From Phycisphaerales bacterium (GTDB lineage: Bacteria > Planctomycetota > Phycisphaerae > UBA1845): DNA of 6,030 nucleotides. The stretch covers positions 1 through 6,030 of the forward strand of contig JAUWNF010000227.1 in the NCBI GenBank assembly GCA_030612785.1. Direction: 5' to 3'. Position numbers and translations under genes: made by a program. How positions within the stretch are numbered: the stretch's first letter is position 1; each line of letters begins with the position of its first letter. Of this stretch, positions 1 to 4,940 are shown one piece after another. The notes below the pieces were generated by a model that made no database searches, had not been told where the DNA came from, and saw only the letters and a program-made list of their open reading frames with translations.

Positions 1-45
1 TCCCCCCAAGTCTCCCCCAAGTCTCCCCCCCGGTTGCGGGGGGGG
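1..45. repeat. C-rich short tandem repeat followed by C7/G8 hairpin
   Basis: Positions 1-31 hold two imperfect copies of a TCCCCCAAGTC unit (12 and 11 bp) and then a run of C. The seven C at 25-31 can pair with seven of the eight G at 38-45 around a short loop (GGTTGC). The tract falls on the uncertain 5' end of the first gene. It may be a dispersed hairpin repeat or coding low-complexity sequence. It is a typical site for slippage or assembly error. Confidence 0.6.
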
Positions 46-1224
46 TTCGCCGAGGTCATCGAGGCCTTGCCAGGGCACGTCACGCGTCCGCACGAACTCT
101 GCAAAGCCCTGAAAATCGACATGAAGCTTGCCTGGAAGATCATGAAGTTCGCCCACGGCGCCGGCGCCTTCATGGCGGTCCAACACATACCGGGGGCGGG
201 CGGAATCGCGCTCTTCTTGAAGGCCGCCGCCGGGCACAACGTGTCCTCCGCTCAGATCCAGGGGGCCGTGGCGGCAGTGGGAGAGTTTGACCGGTTAATC
301 GACGTTCACGCCGGCGACCGTGCGACCCTCGAGATGATGCTGCTCAGCTACGCCAAGGGGGGCCGCAGGGAAGCGGATCTGGCGCAGCGCAAGGCTGCCT
401 ATACGGCCAACAGCTACATCTGGGGGGCGCAAGCCAAAACGCAATTGAAAGTGGATTTCCTACACCCCGCGAGCGAGAAAGGCCGCCTGGACATCGCCAC
501 GCTTCGCGGCTTCGTCGGATTGCGCCGCATTCGTCCTAATGTTCCCTGGGTAGTCGCCCGGGCAAGAGTCATGGACGACAATGGGAAGATCCGCAGCCCC
601 TCGGCGCGGCAGCCGCTGGATCCCACAGAGGATGAGGATCGCGCCGATGCGAGTACCGGTGCCCCGTTGCTGCGGGAATTCTGCTCGAAACCGCTACCGC
701 AGTTTCGCAGAGTTGCGGGACCACATGGTTTCTTGGAAGACGAGTTGGTCGAGGGAGAGGTCGGGAATACCGGCGCTATAACCTGCGTCACCGGTGACGC
801 GGCGTACAATGCGGTTTCGTACTATCGCGCGGAGCATAACCGCTGGGCCGCTCTGGTCGTCCTGGTGCGCACACCTTGCGAGGCGTTGCTCTTCGATCTC
901 TTCGTGCACGAAGACCTGTTCGGCCCAATCGAACCGGAGTTTGCCGTTTACAGCGAGTTGGCCGGTGGGCCGCCGGTTCCGCCGATTGAGGGCCGAGAGC
1001 GCGATCGACTTCCGACCTGGGAATCGGTGGAGTACCTGGGCAAAGGGCCATCGGTCGTTCATACACCGCACGTACCTCGCCACGCGGAGATGACCCGTTA
1101 CGCGCTCGACAAGCTGGGCTGGGACGGCGAGCGCTTCGACGTCTACCGCGTCCAGATGCAGTACCCCATCATTCCCACCTCGGTCCTCATGATGCACGAA
1201 TTGCCGGAAGCACCGGCTCAATAA
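1..1224 (+). CDS. Conserved protein with winged-helix-like N-terminus, 5' end uncertain or outside window
   Basis: I do not recognise a named family, though the sequence resembles uncharacterised planctomycetal proteins. Numbering from the first possible start (TTG at 34), residues 8-40 look like a helix-turn-helix or winged helix, with RPHELCKALKIDMKLAWKIM as the likely recognition region. A middle part (about 80-180) includes the TANSYIWGAQAKTQL and LRRIRPNVPW segments. Residues 185-215 are a low-complexity acidic and proline stretch. The rest is a C-terminal domain with no motif I can name. No signal peptide or membrane segment is apparent. A DNA-binding regulator is possible but unproven. 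The frame stays open from 34 back to the left edge, and TTG-34 has no Shine-Dalgarno sequence, only a C-rich tract, so the true start is probably upstream. The stop TAA at 1222-1224 lies 10 bp from the stop of the convergent nuclease gene. Confidence 0.72.
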   Translation, partial: SPQVSPKSPPRLRGGFAEVIEALPGHVTRPHELCKALKIDMKLAWKIMKFAHGAGAFMAVQHIPGAGGIALFLKAAAGHNVSSAQIQGAVAAVGEFDRLIDVHAGDRATLEMMLLSYAKGGRREADLAQRKAAYTANSYIWGAQAKTQLKVDFLHPASEKGRLDIATLRGFVGLRRIRPNVPWVVARARVMDDNGKIRSPSARQPLDPTEDEDRADASTGAPLLREFCSKPLPQFRRVAGPHGFLEDELVEGEVGNTGAITCVTGDAAYNAVSYYRAEHNRWAALVVLVRTPCEALLFDLFVHEDLFGPIEPEFAVYSELAGGPPVPPIEGRERDRLPTWESVEYLGKGPSVVHTPHVPRHAEMTRYALDKLGWDGERFDVYRVQMQYPIIPTSVLMMHELPEAPAQ

Positions 1225-1234
1225 GCGCACGCGT

Positions 1235-2437
1235 TCAACGCGCCCGAAAAGCGTTCAACTGTTCGAGGACCGGTTTGATCTTCAGACGTGTCCGGTAGGT
1301 GATCAACTGGGCAGGTAGCTCGGGCAGTTTCGCGGCGACGGACGCCGCCACAGCGACGATAATCGGCGTGTCGGCGAACCGAGAGAGGGTCTCGCGTTTC
1401 CTTTCAAGGTACTCCGGTGTCCAGAAGCCCACGACTTCAAGGTGGACCACCGTCCCGTCCGTGTGGCGAAAGGTGAAGTCGGGCACGAACACCTTCTGGT
1501 CGCGAACCAGAAACCCTCCCTCGCGCGACAGGTGCCAGCCGTCCCGCTCGGGGCCGAACTTCTCGGCAAACGCTCTCTCGACTTCCGAGTCAAACGCTTC
1601 ATCCGCCGGGAGTTCACTCCGCAATCCATCGCGCGGCGCCAGCTCGAACGTCGCGATTCCATAAGGCAAGCGCAAGCGCGCCGACATCCGCCAGCCGCGA
1701 CAGGCCAACAAACCCGGCAGGAACTTAGCCATGTCGACGCCATACCGGCGCGTTTGTTTAAGAATGGATGCGGGTCCGGAAAACCTGATCCGGTAAGTCT
1801 GCGGCCCGATAGTTTCTACCTCGTGCAGCAGGCGATTGAACTTGGCATGGCGGAAGATTCGCTTGAAATCCTGCCGGGCCACGACCGTCAACTCCTCGGC
1901 CCAGAAGAGCAAGGTCTGGGCCTGGGCTACGTTGTATCGACGAAGCAGGTGCTCCGCGGTGGCGAAGCCCTCCATTCTCTTCAGCCGGTGATAAGCGGGC
2001 AGGTCCGCATACATCTCCCGTTCGATCTGAGGCCAGGGCATCCCAATCTCGGCGGCGATGCGCTCCTTGGCCTCGCGTTCAGCGTGCTGGAACAGGGCAT
2101 CCGGCTCGGCGACCAGCGGATGCTGTCTCGCCGCCAGCTCGAAGACCCGCCGGCGCAGTCGATAGGCCTGCCCATCGACATCAGTGTGGTATTCACTGGC
2201 CCGATCGAGCAAACGGATGAGCGCCCGGATTCGCTGCGGTGGGCAGTCGGGCTCAGCCTCAAAGACGGACTCGGCCGCGCGATGCAGTTGCTCACGGGTT
2301 TTGCCTTTGCCATCGCGGTAGATCGCCAGCAGTCGCTCGGCAAGCTTTACGTAATGGGCGTGGCTCTGGCGCGTCAGACAGTCGGGATAGGCCCGGCCGC
2401 GCTTACAAGTGTAGATGGCGAGTTCCTTGGAAAGCAT
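1235..2437 (-). CDS. bax1: DUF790/Bax1-type nuclease, partner of XPB helicase
   Basis: The protein has 400 residues and matches the DUF790 (Bax1, 'binds archaeal XPB') family by its N-terminus (MLSKELAIYTCKRGRAYPDC), its length and its C-terminal nuclease core. In archaea Bax1 is a structure-dependent DNA endonuclease that binds and stimulates XPB. Visible catalytic elements are E285 in DSEVERAF, D320 in VPDF, E334 in HLEVVGFW and K347 in YLERK, a PD-(D/E)xK-like pattern that looks intact. The helical N-terminal part (20-160) and the middle region (170-270) would correspond to the family's interaction and Cas2-like domains; this placement is by family knowledge. The ATG at 2437 is preceded by GAGGGTGA at a suitable distance. 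The gene lies 1.1 kb downstream of the helicase, separated by an opposite-strand DUF433/DUF5615 pair. Its first nine codons are duplicated at the helicase end. Confidence 0.88.
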   Translation of the reverse strand: MLSKELAIYTCKRGRAYPDCLTRQSHAHYVKLAERLLAIYRDGKGKTREQLHRAAESVFEAEPDCPPQRIRALIRLLDRASEYHTDVDGQAYRLRRRVFELAARQHPLVAEPDALFQHAEREAKERIAAEIGMPWPQIEREMYADLPAYHRLKRMEGFATAEHLLRRYNVAQAQTLLFWAEELTVVARQDFKRIFRHAKFNRLLHEVETIGPQTYRIRFSGPASILKQTRRYGVDMAKFLPGLLACRGWRMSARLRLPYGIATFELAPRDGLRSELPADEAFDSEVERAFAEKFGPERDGWHLSREGGFLVRDQKVFVPDFTFRHTDGTVVHLEVVGFWTPEYLERKRETLSRFADTPIIVAVAASVAAKLPELPAQLITYRTRLKIKPVLEQLNAFRAR

Positions 2438-2440
2438 CGC
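2411..2440. repeat. 30-bp direct repeat, left copy (bax1 start)
   Basis: This stretch is identical over 30 bp to 3560-3589, at an offset of 1149 bp. On the minus strand it encodes GCG followed by the first nine codons of bax1 (MLSKELAIY). In the helicase frame the same bases read DAFQGTRHL, then H, L and a TAA stop at 2403-2405, at the position equivalent to the true helicase stop. It is therefore a relict of an xpb/bax1 overlap as well as the live bax1 start. Confidence 0.93.
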
Positions 2441-2446
2441 CGAGCT

Positions 2447-2454
2447 TCACCCTC
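2447..2454 (-). promoter_or_regulatory. Ribosome-binding site of bax1
   Basis: The minus strand reads GAGGGTGA, close to GGAGGTGA, with about 9 nt between its end and the ATG at 2437. It lies inside the inserted segment, just outside the 30-bp repeat, so translation of bax1 now depends on inserted sequence. It supports the chosen start. Confidence 0.6.
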
Positions 2455-2480
2455 AGGGCACAACCGGCTCTTCCCCGCGG

Positions 2481-2504
2481 ATTATATCGTTTTCACCGTG
2501 TGAA
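2481..2504 (-). promoter_or_regulatory. Candidate bax1 promoter: TATAAT -10 box beside a TTCAC-CGT-GTGAA palindrome
   Basis: The minus strand has a perfect TATAAT at 2486-2481, about 44 bp upstream of the bax1 ATG, in otherwise GC-rich DNA. Just upstream of it is a 5-bp-arm palindrome (2492-2504), where a repressor could sit. No good -35 hexamer is seen at 16-18 bp spacing. The call rests on the -10 box and its position. Confidence 0.4.
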
Positions 2505-2567
2505 GCGAGATTGTGGCCCCCGGCGGACGTCACGGGTGAGCGTCACGATTGTGGGTAGATTGCCGAA

Positions 2568-2641
2568 CCGAGCCCGGAGCACGAGCGACGGGCTCAGGCG
2601 CAGACCAACACGCAAACCCCGCGCTTGCGCTTGGGGCTCGG
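2568..2641. repeat. Folded intergenic repeat of planctomycetal type
   Basis: The element is bounded by CCGAGCCC (2568-2575) and its exact reverse complement GGGCTCGG (2634-2641). Inside are a 7-bp hairpin (GAGCCCG 2570-2576 with CGGGCTC 2589-2595) and a second hairpin, CCCCGCGC-TT-GCGCTTGGGG (2617-2636). The outer arm and the first inner arm compete for the same bases. Read on the minus strand, it gives the peptide PSPKRKRG, which I recall from many spurious planctomycetal ORFs. It is probably a dispersed, non-coding repeat. Confidence 0.65.
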
Positions 2642-2860
2642 ATTACTGGTTCCGCCTGGGGTTAGCAGTGTGTGTCCTTGCCGTCTTCCGGTTACCCACC
2701 AACTCGACGTAACAGGCTGGACCGTTGCCTCTTGGCGTCTCCCATCGTAGTATCTCGGCGTGTCCAGGGGCGCCAGGACTTCACCCGGTTTTCCACAGTT
2801 CAACGGGCGTGGCCTCGAGTTGTTCGTAGCCCCAGCCGTGCCTCGCCCTTGGGGTCGCAC

Positions 2861-2865
2861 AGGAG
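2861..2865 (+). promoter_or_regulatory. Ribosome-binding site of the DUF433 gene
   Basis: AGGAG lies 6 nt before the ATG at 2872, at ideal spacing. It fixes the start of the two-gene module. I found no convincing promoter boxes for the module upstream of it. Confidence 0.75.
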
Positions 2866-2871
2866 ACGGAT

Positions 2872-3120
2872 ATGACCAAGGATGAACTACTCGCGCGCAT
2901 CTCGATCGATCCAAACGTGTGTTTTGGCAAACCGTGCATTCGCGGGCATCGCATCTGGGTGTCCATGATCCTCGACTACCTAGCCAGCGGAATGCCTATC
3001 CCGGAGATCCTCGACAATCACCCGGGGATCGAAGAGGCGGACATATTGGCGTGCATAGCTTACGGGGCGGAGATGTCGCGTGAGCGGGCGGTGGACATTC
3101 CGCTGGAGACGCAATCGTGA
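2872..3120 (+). CDS. DUF433 family small protein, antitoxin-like
   Basis: This 82-residue protein is a full-length DUF433 member, matching the family's usual 70-80 residues. The hallmark stretch is SIDPNVCFGKPCIRGHRIWV (11-30), followed by a helix-turn-helix-like part, LDYLASGMPIPEILDNHPGIEEADILACIAYG (34-65). DUF433 proteins are commonly encoded directly before PIN-like toxins and are regarded as their antitoxins and probable DNA-binding autorepressors; that role is family knowledge and was not tested here. An AGGAG ribosome-binding site precedes the ATG. Its TGA stop overlaps the GTG start of the next gene (GTGA), so the two are translationally coupled. The pair runs against the flanking xpb and bax1 genes. 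Confidence 0.9.
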   Translation: MTKDELLARISIDPNVCFGKPCIRGHRIWVSMILDYLASGMPIPEILDNHPGIEEADILACIAYGAEMSRERAVDIPLETQS

Positions 3121-3491
3121 GGCTCAAACTCGACGAGAACCTCGGCCAACGCGGGGTTGAGCTTCTGCGCAGGGCAGGGCACGATGTGGCGACGGTGCCA
3201 GAACAGGCGATGTGTTCAGCCGGCGATCGTCAGCTTCTGTCGGTCTGTCGTGAGGAGAGCCGTTGTCTCGTGACCTTGGATTTGGACTTTGCCAATCCCC
3301 TGGTGTTCCCCCCCGCGGAATTCCGCGGTATTGCCGTGCTGCGTCTGTCGCCCAAGCCGTCACCGAATGATCTAGTGGATGCTCTACGAACGCTTCTCGC
3401 CGGGTTGGGGCAATCTCAGGTGGACCGCAAGCTCTGGGTGGTGCAGCGCGGACGCATTCGCGAGTATCATCCTGGACAAAGAGGTGAGTAA
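3117..3491 (+). CDS. DUF5615 PIN-like protein, toxin-like
   Basis: This 124-residue protein starts at a GTG that overlaps the DUF433 stop. It has the DUF5615 (PIN-like) layout: KLDENL at 4-9 with the first acidic residues D6 and E7, RRAGHDV at 18-24, D37 in AGDRQLL, and VTLDLDFAN at 52-60 with D55 and D57. These are the usual metal-binding positions of PIN-like nucleases and all appear present, so the protein may be active. Known PIN toxins are ribonucleases; the target of this subfamily is uncertain. The C-terminus (WVVQRGRIREYHP, 107-119) matches the usual end of the family. The gene ends within the left arm of a compound hairpin. Confidence 0.88.
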   Translation: MRLKLDENLGQRGVELLRRAGHDVATVPEQAMCSAGDRQLLSVCREESRCLVTLDLDFANPLVFPPAEFRGIAVLRLSPKPSPNDLVDALRTLLAGLGQSQVDRKLWVVQRGRIREYHPGQRGE

Positions 3492-3537
3492 GCGGATTAC
3501 GCGCAGCGGGCGAGAACCCGCTCTCTCCGCTCACCTC
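3481..3537 (+). terminator. Compound hairpin at the end of the toxin-like gene, possible terminator
   Basis: Outer arms GAGGTGA plus GCGGA (3481-3496, with a GTAA bulge that includes part of the stop codon) pair with 3526-3537. An inner hairpin pairs AGCGGG (3505-3510) with CCCGCT (3517-3522) around CGAGAA. There is no T tract after it, so rho-independent termination is doubtful. It could also protect the RNA 3' end or be the edge of the inserted segment. Confidence 0.4.
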
Positions 3538-3586
3538 GGATGCAGGCACGTTCACAGGCGTAGATGGCGAGTTCCTTGGAAAGCAT
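3497..3586 (-). pseudogene. Orphan copy of the bax1 start within the xpb 3' end
   Basis: An ATG at 3586 opens a 29-codon frame beginning MLSKELAIYACERAC, whose first nine residues equal those of the real bax1. The reading continues into unrelated sequence and stops at TAA (3497-3499). It overlaps the last 35 bases of the helicase gene in another frame. I read it as the original bax1 start position, left behind when the gene body was displaced 1149 bp away. A translated short peptide is possible but there is no evidence for one. Confidence 0.6.
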
Positions 3587-4940
3587 CGCTGCGTCGCCGT
3601 GATCGGGAGCGTAATTCCTCCCGGGTTTCCTGGCAGACCACTTCGTACAACACCGCGGTGATGCCGGCGTGCTTACGCAGGATTCGTCCCAGGCGTTGCT
3701 TGGCTTGGCGCGGCGAGCTAAAGCCCCCGAGCACAACCGCCACCTTGACGGCGGGCACGTCGATACCCTCGTCAAGGACTTGATTGGCAACCAAGGCCCG
3801 CAGCCGCCCCGCTTGGAAGTCGTCGAGGACTTGTTCTCGCTCGCGCTTGCCGGTCTTGTCGATGATCATGGGAATCAGGAACCGCTGCGAGACCTCCAGC
3901 GCCATGCGATTCGATCCGGTGAACACCAGAACCTGCTCGTGCGGGTGAAGACGAAACAGGTCCTCCAGAACGCGGAGCTTCTCCGCCGCCCGCGTCTCGA
4001 TGGCTTCCTTGGCGTGAAAGGCCCGCAGCACCCGCCGGGCTGCCGGATCGTGCCCGGCTTCCTTACAGACGTCCTCCCACCGGTATCGGGGGGCATCCTT
4101 TCGCCGGGCGCTCATGAAACCGCGAATCTGCCGGCTCAGTGCATCATAGCGTCGCTGCTCGTCGTCGCGGAGCGCCACCGGAATACGCACGGTCTGGAAG
4201 TCGGCCAACGTCGCCCCTCGGGCCTCGGGAATCTCCTGCCGGTAGACCACCGGGCCGACGAGTTCGTCCAGGTAGACGTGTTGTCCGTCCCACCGCTCCG
4301 GGGTGGCGGTCAGGCCCAGACGTCGTTCCGCCGCGCAGAACTCGGCGGCCTGCCGGAGGGCGGGGGCCGGCAGGTGGTGCTCCTCGTCAAACACGACCAG
4401 CCCGAACCGGTCGCCCATGCGCTCCATGTGAATGTAAGCGCTGTCGTACGTAGTGACAGTTACCGGCCAGATTTCGTGCCGCCCGTCGCCGAGAATACCG
4501 GCATTGAAGCCGAGCACCTGGCTGATCCGCCGATGCCACTGGTACATCAGGTCACGGATGGGGGCGACGACCAGCGTGGCCACCGCACCGCGGGCCATCG
4601 CCGCCAGGGCAACGACGGTCTTGCCCGTACCGGTGGGCATGATGATTTGCCCCCGCCGGCCGGCGTCCTCCCACGCGGTCAACGCCCGCACTTGATCGGG
4701 ACGAAGCTCGGGCAGGTCGAGGCGCGGCCAACCGATCTCCCGCGGTGCGAGCAGAGTGTCTCGAACCTGCCCCCACAACGCTCGGCGAACGGTAGAGTAG
4801 TGTCGGGCATTACACCGCCACTGCCTGGTCCGAGCATCCCACTGAAAAGGTGCACCGGGCGAGCGCCGGGCCCCCGAGACAACCAGTGTGCCGCGGTCAA
4901 AGCCAAGTGTCGGCCGCGCCGAGACGCTTTCGTTTTGCAT
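3552..4940 (-). CDS. xpb: XPB/Ssl2-type SF2 DNA helicase
   Basis: This 462-residue superfamily 2 helicase unwinds DNA using ATP. Motifs in order: a Q-like RPDQ (80-83), Walker A MPTGTGKT (101-108), VVAPIRDLMYQW (124-135), Walker B DEEHH (185-189), TATP (211-214), FTGSNRMA (340-347), motif V LDEGIDVP (389-396) and motif VI QRLGRILR (415-422). The short N-terminal domain (10-70) and the RRRSDAFQGTRH tail fit compact bacterial XPB proteins. The XPB 'RED' position after motif III reads R216-W217-D218. The start at M (4940) was chosen because ARPTLGFDRGTLVV just after it matches the expected family N-terminus; the open frame continues upstream to 5081, but only inside dus. The start overlaps dus by 44 bp, suggesting translational coupling. 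The last 11 codons and stop overlap the orphan bax1 start. The expected partner is the Bax1 nuclease at 1235-2437. Confidence 0.92.
   Translation of the reverse strand: MQNESVSARPTLGFDRGTLVVSGARRSPGAPFQWDARTRQWRCNARHYSTVRRALWGQVRDTLLAPREIGWPRLDLPELRPDQVRALTAWEDAGRRGQIIMPTGTGKTVVALAAMARGAVATLVVAPIRDLMYQWHRRISQVLGFNAGILGDGRHEIWPVTVTTYDSAYIHMERMGDRFGLVVFDEEHHLPAPALRQAAEFCAAERRLGLTATPERWDGQHVYLDELVGPVVYRQEIPEARGATLADFQTVRIPVALRDDEQRRYDALSRQIRGFMSARRKDAPRYRWEDVCKEAGHDPAARRVLRAFHAKEAIETRAAEKLRVLEDLFRLHPHEQVLVFTGSNRMALEVSQRFLIPMIIDKTGKREREQVLDDFQAGRLRALVANQVLDEGIDVPAVKVAVVLGGFSSPRQAKQRLGRILRKHAGITAVLYEVVCQETREELRSRSRRRSDAFQGTRHLRL
3560..3589. repeat. 30-bp direct repeat, right copy (xpb end)
   Basis: This copy is identical to 2411-2440. 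In the minus-strand helicase frame it encodes SDAFQGTRHL and leads to R-L-TGA (stop at 3552-3554). In the bax1 frame it gives GCG plus MLSKELAIY. Immediately outside the 30 bp, on the bax1 side, the first 12 bases match the other copy at 7 positions, and the five differences are all transitions. Confidence 0.93.

Larger units (their letters stand above)
2441..3559. mobile_element. Inserted segment carrying DUF433/DUF5615 module between xpb and bax1
   Basis: The segment between the two 30-bp repeats interrupts what would otherwise be an overlapping xpb-bax1 gene pair. It contains about 430 bp with no convincing gene (2441-2871: a bax1 promoter candidate, a folded repeat at 2568-2641, and nothing recognised in 2642-2850). 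The two-gene toxin-antitoxin-like pair follows on the opposite strand, and then a compound hairpin. I see no transposase, integrase or terminal inverted repeats, so the mechanism is unknown. Insertion is inferred from the duplicated flanks and the known pairing of XPB with Bax1. Confidence 0.62.

Noticed and set aside
1225..1265. Bidirectional terminator between the two convergent genes
   Set aside because: Only short CGCG arms and a GCGTTCAAC direct repeat are seen, with no T tract on either strand. The gap between stops is only 10 bp.
1442..2503. Long plus-strand open frame of 353 codons
   Set aside because: It lies antisense to bax1, has no family features, and its openness reflects GC-rich codon use on the opposite strand.
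2594..2914. Minus-strand 106-codon frame ending in PSPKRKRGVCVLVCA
   Set aside because: It crosses the folded repeat and the DUF433 start, and has no family similarity. The peptide is a known type of spurious repeat translation.
2441..3559. Insertion sequence with terminal inverted repeats
   Set aside because: The ends of the segment were compared with each other in reverse complement and show no inverted repeat, and no transposase is encoded.
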